Below, in pieces: positions 19,835 through 27,920 of a DNA stretch of 64,000 nucleotides; within the stretch, counting starts at the first letter, position 1; the number at the start of each line of letters is the position of its first letter. Position numbers and translations under genes: made by a program. This stretch comes from Alkalibacter mobilis. GTDB taxonomy: Bacteria; Bacillota; Clostridia; Eubacteriales; Alkalibacteraceae. The notes beneath the pieces were generated by a model. The model saw only the letters and a program-made list of their open reading frames with translations. It was not told where the DNA came from and did not search any database. Location of the stretch: the NCBI RefSeq assembly GCF_015594845.1, contig NZ_JADNRK010000008.1, positions 1-64,000 of the forward strand, written 5' to 3'.

Positions 19835-20257
19835 TTAAAGGGATGTGTGTGAATCACAGTATTCACATCTGTATATTCTCGAAGCCGCATCCGCCAATAT
19901 GAATTCCACATCCTTCACCTTCTCGTGTTGAGTAATGCATCTGGGATTTTTGCATTTGAGTATGCCGGTGACCTTCAGAGGCAGCGTGAGCTTTATTTTA
20001 TCTACTCTAAGCCCGTCCTTGATGATGTTTATGGTAATGTTGGGATCTATCAGTCCCAGTACAGTCAAATCCAGTGGTATTTCCGTCTCGATCTTGATAA
20101 GATCTTTTTTACCCATTTTATTACTTGGGATATTTCTCAGCAAGACTACCACATCTTCTATTTCATCAAGTTTCAGCTGCGAAAATATCTTGTAGCCCTG
20201 CCCCTGGGCTATGTGATCTATAACGATGCCCTTCTTGATTTTTGAAACGTTTATCAT
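19835..20257 (-). CDS. pyrI: Aspartate carbamoyltransferase regulatory subunit
   Basis: PyrI is the allosteric chain that lets CTP and ATP tune PyrB. The 140-residue product has the nucleotide-binding N-terminal domain ([12 protein letters not shown]) and a C-terminal zinc domain with four cysteines, CKNPRC and CEYC. Its ATG overlaps the pyrB stop as ATGA. A separate PyrI means the operon is probably controlled at enzyme level by end products. Confidence 0.96.
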   Translation of the reverse strand: MINVSKIKKGIVIDHIAQGQGYKIFSQLKLDEIEDVVVLLRNIPSNKMGKKDLIKIETEIPLDLTVLGLIDPNITINIIKDGLRVDKIKLTLPLKVTGILKCKNPRCITQHEKVKDVEFILADAASRIYRCEYCDSHTSL

Positions 20258-21180
20258 TGCTCCACCTCCATATTCAACAACCTCAGGATCAACGCCATCC
20301 TAATGAACATTCCGAACCTGGCCTGATGAAAATACACAGCTCTGGGATCATCATCCACTTCTTCGCAGATCTCGTTCACCCTTGGAAGTGGGTGCATAAC
20401 TATCATATCGTCCTTTGCACCCGTCAATTTTTCCTTGTCCAATATATAATAATTTTTAAGCCTTTCATATTCTTCTTCGCTTACAAATCTTTCTCTCTGT
20501 ACTCTGGACATGTATAGAATATCAGCCTCATGGATCACGCTCTCCAATTGATCTGTTTGCATGTATGTGGATTCATCCAAGCCCTCCAGTATATATGAAG
20601 GCATCCGCAACTCTTCCGGTGATATGAATATGAATCTTACCCCCTCGTACCTGCTCATGGCCTTGACCAGGGAGTGTATGGTCCTTCCGAACTTCAGATC
20701 CCCACAGATCGCAATCACGTGTCCGTCGAGCCTTTTTTTGTAATGCCTTATGGTCATCAAGTCAGTCAATGTCTGCGTAGGATGCTGATGCCCCCCGTCT
20801 CCGGCATTAATTACCGGCATGTCCTCAGAGTATTTTGAAGCAAGTTTCGCAGTCCCCTCCCTGGGATGCCTCAATACGGCTATGTCTGCATAACAACCTA
20901 CTGTTCTGATCGTGTCTGCAAGGGATTCCCCCTTGGATGTTGACGATGCCGCCGGATCATCAAACCCGATTATCTGACCTCCAAGTCTCAGCATGGCCGA
21001 TTCAAAACTGAATCTTGTTCTGGTGGAAGGTTCAAAAAAAAGACTGGCCAACAATTTTCCCTTGCACCTATCCAAATATTTATTCGGATCTGCAATAATT
21101 GCATCAGCCAGTCTGAACAATGAGTCCAATTCTTCTATTGTAAAGTCTCCGGGTTCGATCAAGTGTTTTATGTTTTTCAT
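20254..21180 (-). CDS. pyrB: Aspartate carbamoyltransferase catalytic subunit
   Basis: PyrB condenses carbamoyl phosphate with aspartate, the first committed pyrimidine step. The 308-residue product has the carbamoyl phosphate loop [13 protein letters not shown], the HPTQ segment in [10 protein letters not shown], and PLPRVNEI near the end. ATG 21180 is chosen because the family begins near [16 protein letters not shown]. An in-frame TTG at 21240 with a much stronger GGGGAGG site would add 20 residues, so the true start deserves testing (see the leader ORF entry). Confidence 0.95.
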   Translation of the reverse strand: MKNIKHLIEPGDFTIEELDSLFRLADAIIADPNKYLDRCKGKLLASLFFEPSTRTRFSFESAMLRLGGQIIGFDDPAASSTSKGESLADTIRTVGCYADIAVLRHPREGTAKLASKYSEDMPVINAGDGGHQHPTQTLTDLMTIRHYKKRLDGHVIAICGDLKFGRTIHSLVKAMSRYEGVRFIFISPEELRMPSYILEGLDESTYMQTDQLESVIHEADILYMSRVQRERFVSEEEYERLKNYYILDKEKLTGAKDDMIVMHPLPRVNEICEEVDDDPRAVYFHQARFGMFIRMALILRLLNMEVEQ

Positions 21181-21199
21181 AGTTACAACTCCAATCCTG

Positions 21200-21238
21200 T
21201 TATATGGATGAGGAAATGCACAATAAAGTTTTTTGCAC
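21200..21238 (-). CDS. Possible 12-codon leader ORF before pyrB
   Basis: GTG CAA AAA ACT, continuing to TAA at 21202-21200, lies in a different frame from pyrB. A perfect GGGGAGG sits seven bases upstream, the strongest ribosome site in the leader, while the pyrB ATG itself has only a weak GGAG-like site. The same site also suits an in-frame TTG at 21240 that would extend PyrB. Either a leader peptide or a longer PyrB is possible. No rho-independent terminator is seen between this ORF and pyrB. Confidence 0.4.
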   Translation of the reverse strand: MQKTLLCISSSI

Positions 21239-21282
21239 AAAATAACCTCCCCAAAAATTTGAGAAGGCATATTAACGCAGAC

Positions 21283-21301
21283 TTTTGTCGACCAGACAAA
21301 A
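21283..21301. repeat. Inverted repeat in the pyr leader
   Basis: TTTTGTC and GACAAAA around a five-base centre, nested in a second pairing CAGAC (21279-21283) with GTCTG (21312-21316). It could be an RNA hairpin or an operator. No T run follows it. Confidence 0.5.
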
Positions 21302-21375
21302 CTATCTTAATGTCTGTATCTATGCATACCTTCCTAGCATCTCGTACTAAGTTAAAAGTAATTTTTATTAAAACA

Positions 21376-21404
21376 ATGATACAGTAACCCGGGTCGTTTG
21401 TCAA
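21376..21404 (-). promoter_or_regulatory. Promoter of the pyr-car operon
   Basis: TTGACA at 21404-21399, a 17-base spacer, TATCAT at 21381-21376. The untranslated leader to pyrB is about 190 bases, long enough for post-initiation control. Confidence 0.82.
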
Positions 21405-21479
21405 TAATTATCTGGACAACGTAAAGACCGGAAGACTCCTGAATGGAATCTCCCGGCCAACTTGGTATAAATCAAACAT

Positions 21480-21508
21480 CATTATAAAGGGGGATAGTCT
21501 TTATAATG
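21480..21508. repeat. Perfect 10-bp inverted repeat
   Basis: CATTATAAAG and CTTTATAATG separated by GGGGATAGT. It lies between the divergent pyr promoter and the small OB-like gene, with no T run on either side, so an operator is more likely than a terminator. Confidence 0.65.
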
Positions 21509-21633
21509 ACCACAGTTTAAAACACAAACCTTTAATCTAACTTAATCCTTTAATTTTAATTTGCTATATTTTTCTTTACTATTCAGGCATAGTGTGATAT
21601 ATTGGGTTTCGACAAAACTAAGGTGGTGATACA

Positions 21634-21924
21634 ATGTTCAACGTATCAGGTTATGCTAAAGTTTTCGGTTTAGACAGGCAAGAAAAGTTCATCAAATGCA
21701 ATCTCTCAACCTCAAAAAAGAACAAGAGAGGCGAGTACGAGTACATGCAATGGAGAGGCCGCATTGTTGGAAACGCAGTTGATAAAATGCAAGACATCAA
21801 CGAAGGTGATGTAATTAAAATAGAGAATGCCATCGCAGAAAGTTACTACGTCAAGGAAAAGCGCCAGGCTTTCACCTCAATAGTGATTTTTGATTTGGCC
21901 AAGCCTCAGAAAAGACCGCAATAA
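21634..21924 (+). CDS. Small OB-fold-like protein of unknown function
   Basis: A 96-residue protein not confidently recognised. The sequence alternates strands rich in Val, Ile and Lys, with KFIKCNLSTSKKN, WRGRIVGNAV, GDVIKIENA and TSIVIFDLA, a pattern like the single-stranded-DNA-binding OB fold. There are no signal peptide or membrane segments. The ribosome site is AAGGTGGTG and a terminator follows, so the gene stands alone. It could bind single-stranded nucleic acid, but this is inference from strand pattern only. Confidence 0.72.
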   Translation: MFNVSGYAKVFGLDRQEKFIKCNLSTSKKNKRGEYEYMQWRGRIVGNAVDKMQDINEGDVIKIENAIAESYYVKEKRQAFTSIVIFDLAKPQKRPQ

Positions 21925-21932
21925 TCAGGACG

Positions 21933-21955
21933 CCCCCGTTTTCACGGGGGTTTTT
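21933..21955 (+). terminator. Intrinsic terminator of the OB-like gene
   Basis: CCCCCG, six-base loop, CGGGGG, five T. Confidence 0.9.
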
Positions 21956-21957
21956 CC

Positions 21958-23358
21958 CTATCCATGCCTTTCGACTGTAAATCTATACAGTTTGCAATCC
22001 TCTTCCAATGGGATCCCGGCTTTTCTCTTTGCGATTTCGATTTGATGATCCACAGTATCGACTCCCTCCAGATCCGGCAGTAGCAGACCACGTCTATTCC
22101 CCTTTTCCACGATCACACCGTATTTCTTAACATCGAGTTCCTCCTTACCCTTGATTTCTTCAGGAGCGCCCAAAATGTCCACCTTTATTTCCAGTTTTTC
22201 CAATTCCCAAGGCTCGACGGAATTGAATCTGGGATCAAATGCACAGGCTTCAACTGCATTGTTTATTATTTCCCGAGCCAGCGTAACTTCTGTGGGTTTT
22301 ATAGTGCCTATGCACCCCCTCAAGTTTCCGTCAGAATGAATCGAAACAAATGCTCCTGCTCTTCTATTGTCGATGGTCTCGATAAAATCCTTATTGCGAA
22401 TACCTTTGCGATATTCATTCCAATCAAGTTTGTTTCCATTTAAAACCCACTGCTCAACGGTTTTTTTAGCCAGCGCCACATACTCGTCTACAGAAAGGCT
22501 TTCCGTCAATTCACTCCATATGGAATGATCGCTCTCACCTTTGATCTCGATACCTGCCGTCATGTAGCCAACTCCAAAAGGTCCTTCATAACTGTAAACT
22601 TCCGGATCGGTTACCATTTTATCTGCCGCACCAAGAGCCATTACTATGGATCTTAGACCACATTGACCTGCAGGTTGATATATGTGTTTCTGCATTTTGA
22701 CGATATCCATATACCTGTTTTCCCTGATGCTCTCTACCAGTATTTGATCGAATATCGGTCCCTCTTTGGCAAAGCTGTAGGGTCCCGAATCCTTAAGGCA
22801 GTGTGACAAGTCACCGCTGGCCAGTATCAATGTCTCAATTTTTGTTTCATCTATGGCCTTTCTTAATGTCATGCCGAATTTGTAAGTGGATTTCAAACTC
22901 ATCTGTCCCGGGGTTATGTGGACTATTTGGTAATCTTTCCAGTATTTTTCTATGAAGTATAGCGGAACCAATGCGCCATGATCCAGGTAAGCCTTGGTCC
23001 CATAATAGGAAGCTTTTTCCCGATCCATAAATATGCAGGGATCACCGGATTTTTCGGTGCTCGCTTTGATTGCCTGTACTATGGAACTGTTTACCCTTTT
23101 TTTTAGTCTGTACCCTTCATAACCAAAATCAGAAAAATCTCCTCCCAACAATTCTTCATCCAAGATGCATACTCCGTCGGCAAACATATTGCCATGGGGA
23201 GAGATTATCAAAATGACTTCAGGTTTCACATCTGCAACGAATCTGGCCATCTTTTCCATTCCTTCAAGCGTGCTCTTGGCTCTATACTCTTCGCCTCTCC
23301 CTATCTGCGGTATCAGAATGGGAGGGTGTGGGGAAATTGCCAATGCTTTAATACTCAT
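21958..23358 (-). CDS. MEMO-AMMECR1 fusion (AmmeMemoRadiSam B and A)
   Basis: A 466-residue fusion. Residues 1-270 are MEMO-like, related to class III extradiol dioxygenases: ISPHPPILIPQIG, IISPHGNMF, LASGDLSHCL. Residues 285-466 are AMMECR1-like: RAGAFVSIHSDGNLRGCIGT and CAFDPRFNSVEPWELEKL. These two domains and a radical SAM protein form a widespread three-part set of unknown reaction; the radical SAM partner is not in this window. The neighbours are a small OB-like gene and a divergent sulfur operon, which do not reveal a role. ATG 23358 is the family start. Confidence 0.9.
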   Translation of the reverse strand: MSIKALAISPHPPILIPQIGRGEEYRAKSTLEGMEKMARFVADVKPEVILIISPHGNMFADGVCILDEELLGGDFSDFGYEGYRLKKRVNSSIVQAIKASTEKSGDPCIFMDREKASYYGTKAYLDHGALVPLYFIEKYWKDYQIVHITPGQMSLKSTYKFGMTLRKAIDETKIETLILASGDLSHCLKDSGPYSFAKEGPIFDQILVESIRENRYMDIVKMQKHIYQPAGQCGLRSIVMALGAADKMVTDPEVYSYEGPFGVGYMTAGIEIKGESDHSIWSELTESLSVDEYVALAKKTVEQWVLNGNKLDWNEYRKGIRNKDFIETIDNRRAGAFVSIHSDGNLRGCIGTIKPTEVTLAREIINNAVEACAFDPRFNSVEPWELEKLEIKVDILGAPEEIKGKEELDVKKYGVIVEKGNRRGLLLPDLEGVDTVDHQIEIAKRKAGIPLEEDCKLYRFTVERHG

Positions 23359-23485
23359 TTAAAACACCTCTTTACGATTTTTCATAAAATTTGTTTGAAA
23401 TTCATCGATACACATAAATCCTTTCAGCTTATTTATATCGTAGAATTCACTTAGATAAACAGTTAAAAAAAATTTAACAAAGTAA

Positions 23486-23514
23486 TTGACAATTGAATAA
23501 CAATATCGTAATAT
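23486..23514 (+). promoter_or_regulatory. Promoter and probable operator of the arsR sulfur operon
   Basis: TTGACA, 17 bases, TAATAT. The -10 is embedded in repeated ATATC/GATAT motifs (ATATCGTAATATC, then GATAT at 23526-23530), which look like an ArsR-type palindromic site and would allow autorepression. Confidence 0.72.
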
Positions 23515-23545
23515 CTAAATATAGTGATATATGGATGGTGATTAT

Positions 23546-23848
23546 ATGAATAATGAGTACATCGATCGAGAACTGGAAGAGAAAGCTGAACTTCTCAAGA
23601 TAATAGGCCACCCGGTAAGATTGTGTATCGTTAGAAACCTTCTTGACGGCGGCAACAGAAACGTATCCGAAATGCAGGAATGCCTATGCATTCCCCAATC
23701 GACTGTTTCACAACATTTGGCAAAACTTAAAAGTGCCGGGATAATCGAAGGCCAGCGAAATAAAAACCAAATAGTTTATGCCTTGGCAAATGAAGATGTT
23801 AAAAAAATCATCAAATCAATGTTCGATATTAAAGAGGAGGACAAATAA
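23546..23848 (+). CDS. ArsR-family repressor of the sulfur operon
   Basis: A 100-residue winged-helix regulator with the ArsR phrases LKIIGHPVRLCIVRNLL and CIPQSTVSQHLAKLKSAGII. The classical metal-binding ELCVCDL motif is replaced by MQECLCIPQ, which still has two cysteines, and a further cysteine lies in RLCIVR. With a CoA-disulfide reductase/rhodanese gene overlapping its stop by one base, a persulfide-sensing role like SqrR or BigR is a reasonable inference. Thiol placement differs from those proteins, so this is not certain. ATG 23546 is used because GGATGGTG precedes it. Confidence 0.87.
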   Translation: MNNEYIDRELEEKAELLKIIGHPVRLCIVRNLLDGGNRNVSEMQECLCIPQSTVSQHLAKLKSAGIIEGQRNKNQIVYALANEDVKKIIKSMFDIKEEDK

Positions 23849-26379
23849 TGTCAAAAAAAGTACTTATAATCGGCGGTGTGGCAGGTGGTGCCAGCGCTGC
23901 TGCAAGATTGCGCAGAATGGATGAAAATGCTGAGATAATAATGTTTGAACGGGGTGATTACATATCTTTTGCCAATTGCGGGCTTCCGTATTACATCGGT
24001 AATGTCATAGACGACAGAAGCAAACTTCTTCTACAAACACCGGAAGACATGAAAAGTAGATTCAATGTGGATGTCAGAGTAAAAAACGAAGTGATTGCCA
24101 TTGACCCGGATTCAAAATCAATAACCGTCAAAAAATTGGAAACCGGAGATACTTATGAAGAAACCTACGATGATCTTGTAATTTCAACAGGTTCATCTCC
24201 TCTAAAGCCACCTATCCCCGGGATCGATTCCCCAAATGTGTTCACCATATGGAATATCCCGGACACGGATGCCATTAAAGGCTACCTGGAAAACAACGAT
24301 GTAAAAACTGCAGCCGTTATCGGCGGAGGCTTTATAGGTATTGAAATGGCCGAGAATCTTCACGAGCTGGGGATCCAAGTTTCTCTCGTTGAAATGGCAA
24401 ATCAAGTAATGGCACCCGTGGATTTTGACATGGCGCAATATCTTCATAAGCACATCGAAAGCAAAAACGTGGATCTGATACTAAATGACGGTGTAAAAGA
24501 ATTTATAAACACCGGCAATAAAACTACGGTTCGCACTGCCGGCGGAAAAGAAATCGAAGCGGACATAGTCATATTGTCCATCGGAGTCAGACCAAACAGC
24601 CAACTGGCCAAAGATGCTGGTCTTGAGCTCAACGATAGAGGCGGCGTAGTTGTCGATGATCAGTTAAGGACCTCAAATCCCAACATCTATGCTGTTGGAG
24701 ATGTTATCCAGGTGACCGACTATATAAACAAAGTACCTACCATGGTACCTCTGGCAGGACCTGCCAACAAACAGGGTAGAATGGTAGCAAACAACATCCT
24801 TGGAAAATCTGAAAAGTACAACGGTACCCAAGGAACCTCCGTAGCAAAGGTGTTCGACTTGACCGTAGCCAATACGGGAGCCAACGAGAAGACTCTGAAC
24901 AGATTAGGCAAAGAATACGGAAAAGATTACCTAGCGATACAAATCCATCCCGGAAGCCACGCTGGTTACTATCCCGGATCACAAACCTTGAACATGAAAC
25001 TGATATTTGAAATACCTTCAGGCAAGGTTTTGGGAGCCCAGATCGTTGGCGGTGAAGGAAGCGATAAAAGAGTCGACGTAATTGCCGCATCCATAAGATT
25101 CGGAGCTTCCGTGTACGATTTGAAAGAATTGGAATTGGCTTACGCACCACCATTTTCATCAGGAAAAGATCCTGTGAACATGGCAGGATTTACAGCTTGC
25201 AACATTCTGGACAACGACATGGAAACCATCAGATCTGAAGAGATCAGAGATCTGGATCTTGATAATACGATTCTTCTTGATGTGAGAACACCGGTGGAGA
25301 GAACTTTGGGTTACATACCAAATTCCATAAATATACCTGTGGATGAACTTAGAGAAAACCTTGATAGATTGGATAAGAATAAAACCATAGTAGTGTATTG
25401 TGCCGTGGGTGTCCGAGCATGGGTGGCCGTCAGGATCCTGATGCAAAATGGATTCAAGGTCAAAAATCTTACCGGAGGATATTCAAGCTACGGAGCTCTA
25501 TATTACAATGACAGTGAAATGATTTCATATTCTGATGGAGATATTTCAAACAGCAGTCAAACCCCTGTCTCCGAGACAACAAAAAGTGCTCCGGCGGAAG
25601 CAGCTCATCCGAGACAAAAGATAACTCTGGACTGCACCGGTCTTCAATGTCCTGGACCCATAATGCAGGTATACAATGCCATCAAGAACATAAATGATGG
25701 AGACACCGTAGAAATAACTGCCACTGACATGGGATTTGGAGCAGACATAGGCTCCTGGTGCAGAAGAACCAACAACACTTTGCTCAAAGAGGAATTTGAC
25801 GGAAAAGTTACAAAAGTCTGCATAATGAAGGGCATGGAGAATCAGTCTGTAGAAAGCGCTTCCGAATTTTGCGCACAAGGTGCAACTGCACAACAACCGG
25901 CCAAAGAATACAACGACAAGACCATGGTCGTATTCAGCGGTGACCTTGACAAGGCGTTGGCTTCATTTATAATTGCAAATGGAGCAGCTGCCATGGGAAG
26001 AAAGGTTACGATGTTCTTTACCTTCTGGGGATTAAATATTCTAAGAAAAGAAAATCCTCCTACGGTTGAAAAAACATTGATCGAGAAGATGTTCGGCTGG
26101 ATGATGCCAAGAGGAAGCAAAAAACTCAAGCTTTCTCAGATGAACATGGCTGGCATGGGTACAAAGATGATGCGAATGGTGATGAACGATAAAAACGTGT
26201 CTTCTTTGGAAGATTTGATCAAACTAGCAATGGCCAACGGTGTTCACTTGGTTGCATGCTCCATGTCAATGGATGTCATGGGCATCAAGGAAGAAGAACT
26301 TATCGAAGGAGTCGAACTGGCAGGCGTGGCCAACATGCTTGCAGCGGCCGAAGAATCAGATACGAATCTTTTCATTTAA
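23848..26379 (+). CDS. CoA-disulfide reductase-rhodanese-TusA-DsrE-like fusion
   Basis: An 843-residue multidomain protein for sulfane sulfur handling. Residues 1-450 are a flavin disulfide reductase of the CoA-disulfide or persulfide reductase type, with the GGVAGGASAAAR FAD loop, redox Cys44 in FANCGLPYYIG, and the NAD loop VIGGGFIGIE. Residues 465-555 are a rhodanese with C518 in VVYCAVGVRA. Residues 591-660 are a TusA/SirA domain with C601 in LQCPGPIMQ. Residues 690-843 are a DsrE/DsrF-like domain. A linker of about 35 polar residues precedes TusA. Sulfur could pass between the thiols in one chain. It is controlled by the adjacent ArsR gene. Confidence 0.93.
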   Translation: MSKKVLIIGGVAGGASAAARLRRMDENAEIIMFERGDYISFANCGLPYYIGNVIDDRSKLLLQTPEDMKSRFNVDVRVKNEVIAIDPDSKSITVKKLETGDTYEETYDDLVISTGSSPLKPPIPGIDSPNVFTIWNIPDTDAIKGYLENNDVKTAAVIGGGFIGIEMAENLHELGIQVSLVEMANQVMAPVDFDMAQYLHKHIESKNVDLILNDGVKEFINTGNKTTVRTAGGKEIEADIVILSIGVRPNSQLAKDAGLELNDRGGVVVDDQLRTSNPNIYAVGDVIQVTDYINKVPTMVPLAGPANKQGRMVANNILGKSEKYNGTQGTSVAKVFDLTVANTGANEKTLNRLGKEYGKDYLAIQIHPGSHAGYYPGSQTLNMKLIFEIPSGKVLGAQIVGGEGSDKRVDVIAASIRFGASVYDLKELELAYAPPFSSGKDPVNMAGFTACNILDNDMETIRSEEIRDLDLDNTILLDVRTPVERTLGYIPNSINIPVDELRENLDRLDKNKTIVVYCAVGVRAWVAVRILMQNGFKVKNLTGGYSSYGALYYNDSEMISYSDGDISNSSQTPVSETTKSAPAEAAHPRQKITLDCTGLQCPGPIMQVYNAIKNINDGDTVEITATDMGFGADIGSWCRRTNNTLLKEEFDGKVTKVCIMKGMENQSVESASEFCAQGATAQQPAKEYNDKTMVVFSGDLDKALASFIIANGAAAMGRKVTMFFTFWGLNILRKENPPTVEKTLIEKMFGWMMPRGSKKLKLSQMNMAGMGTKMMRMVMNDKNVSSLEDLIKLAMANGVHLVACSMSMDVMGIKEEELIEGVELAGVANMLAAAEESDTNLFI

Positions 26380-26401
26380 ACCAAAACATGAAATATACAT
26401 G

Positions 26402-26427
26402 CCCCGCTTGCAAAAGCGGGGTTTTCT
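26402..26427 (+). terminator. Intrinsic terminator after the sulfur fusion gene
   Basis: CCCCGCTT, short loop, AAGCGGGG, TTTTCTCTT. Confidence 0.9.
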
Positions 26428-26509
26428 CTTGCATTTTTTTGTGTAAAACCGTGTTTTGGGGTATAAGTGCATTAAAAGCATGTAATAACAAACCAAGAGG
26501 AGATGTTTG

Positions 26510-27868
26510 ATGAAACTCTTAATCATCGGCGGAGTTGCCGGAGGGGCAAGTGCCGCTGCAAGGTACAGAAGACTCGACAAGGACGCTCAAATCACCATAA
26601 TCGACAAAGGCGATTTCATATCCTTTGCAAACTGCGGACTTCCCTATTACATCGGCAACATCGTTGACGACCAAAAACAGCTTTTGGCCGCCACACCCGA
26701 ATCCATGAAAGAAAGTTATAATATTGACGTAAAGATCCGCAACCTGGCAACTGAAATCGACGTCAAGAATAAAAAAGTAACTGTCACGGACATGGACACA
26801 AAGGATACCAGAGAAGAAGACTACGACAAATTGATCATAGCTACAGGGTCATCACCGGTCAAACCTCCCATACCCGGCATCGACGGAAAAAACATATTTA
26901 CTGTTTGGACCATACCGGATGCAGAATCCATAAAAGATCACATCAAGAAAAATTCCGTGAAAAAGGCGGTAATAGTCGGCGGCGGTTTTATAGGGATCGA
27001 AATGGCTGAAAATTTGAAACACCTGGGTCTGGAAGTATCCATCATAGAAATGAGCGATCAGGTTATGGCTCCATTGGACAGGGAAATGGCCGATTTGATA
27101 CACGATCATTTGAAGGACCAAAACATCGAGCTGGTCCTGGGCGATGGAGTCAAAGCTTTTGAAAATGATGATAAAAATACGACTGTCGTCACACAAGGGG
27201 GAAAGAGGATAGAGGCCGAACTGGTGATTCTTTCCATCGGTGTGAAACCCAACAGCAAGCTAGCAGCTGATGCAGGCATAGAAGTTGGTGAACGGGGCGG
27301 CATAAAAGTAAGCGACAAAATGGAAACATCGGCACAGGATGTTTACGCCGTAGGCGATGTCATCGAGGTAGTCGATTATGTAAACAAGACCAATACCATG
27401 ATCCCCTTGGCGGGTCCTGCAAACAAGCAAGGTCGAATCGTCGCCAATACGATCGCCGGTATCGATGATTTTTACAGCGGCACCCAGGGAACCAGCGTTG
27501 TAAAAGTATTTGACCTGGTGGCCTGTGCCACGGGTTCCAACGAAAAGACCCTTTCTAAATTTGATATGATAAAAGGTTCCGACTACGAAACTATCACCAT
27601 TGAAACTCAAAATCATGCAGATTATTACCCAAATGCTGAAAAGATGACGATCAAGATACTTTTTAATCTTCCTGAAGGTCGTTTGCTGGGTGCACAAGTG
27701 ATTGGCGGACAAGGCAGTGACAAAAGGATAGACATCCTATCCACCGTCATAAGATATAACGGTGCGGTATCAGACTTGAAACATCTGGAATTTGCCTACG
27801 CTCCACCCTTTTCATCCTCAAAAGACCCCATCAACATATTGGGCTATCTGGGAGAAAAATTTTTTTAG
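26510..27868 (+). CDS. Second CoA-disulfide reductase-type flavoprotein
   Basis: A 452-residue paralogue of the reductase domain of the preceding gene, without rhodanese or carrier domains. Redox Cys42 lies in SFANCGLPYYIGN. The GGGFIGIEMAEN NAD loop and AYAPPFSSSKDP C-terminal phrase match the first copy closely, which suggests a tandem duplication with loss or gain of the extra domains. It probably reduces CoA disulfide, CoA persulfide or polysulfide with NAD(P)H. ATG 26510 is preceded by GAGGAGATG. A terminator separates it from the first copy, so it may be expressed independently. Confidence 0.92.
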   Translation: MKLLIIGGVAGGASAAARYRRLDKDAQITIIDKGDFISFANCGLPYYIGNIVDDQKQLLAATPESMKESYNIDVKIRNLATEIDVKNKKVTVTDMDTKDTREEDYDKLIIATGSSPVKPPIPGIDGKNIFTVWTIPDAESIKDHIKKNSVKKAVIVGGGFIGIEMAENLKHLGLEVSIIEMSDQVMAPLDREMADLIHDHLKDQNIELVLGDGVKAFENDDKNTTVVTQGGKRIEAELVILSIGVKPNSKLAADAGIEVGERGGIKVSDKMETSAQDVYAVGDVIEVVDYVNKTNTMIPLAGPANKQGRIVANTIAGIDDFYSGTQGTSVVKVFDLVACATGSNEKTLSKFDMIKGSDYETITIETQNHADYYPNAEKMTIKILFNLPEGRLLGAQVIGGQGSDKRIDILSTVIRYNGAVSDLKHLEFAYAPPFSSSKDPINILGYLGEKFF

Positions 27869-27920
27869 GCACTCCTAGTATGATATAATGGTAAACATCA
27901 CTATTATACAGGAGGAATTT

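Noticed and set aside
21300-21335. A second mini-ORF (ATG CAT AGA ...) in the pyr leader
   Set aside because: The AGGAAGG is only one base from the ATG, which is too close for initiation, and it has only six codons.
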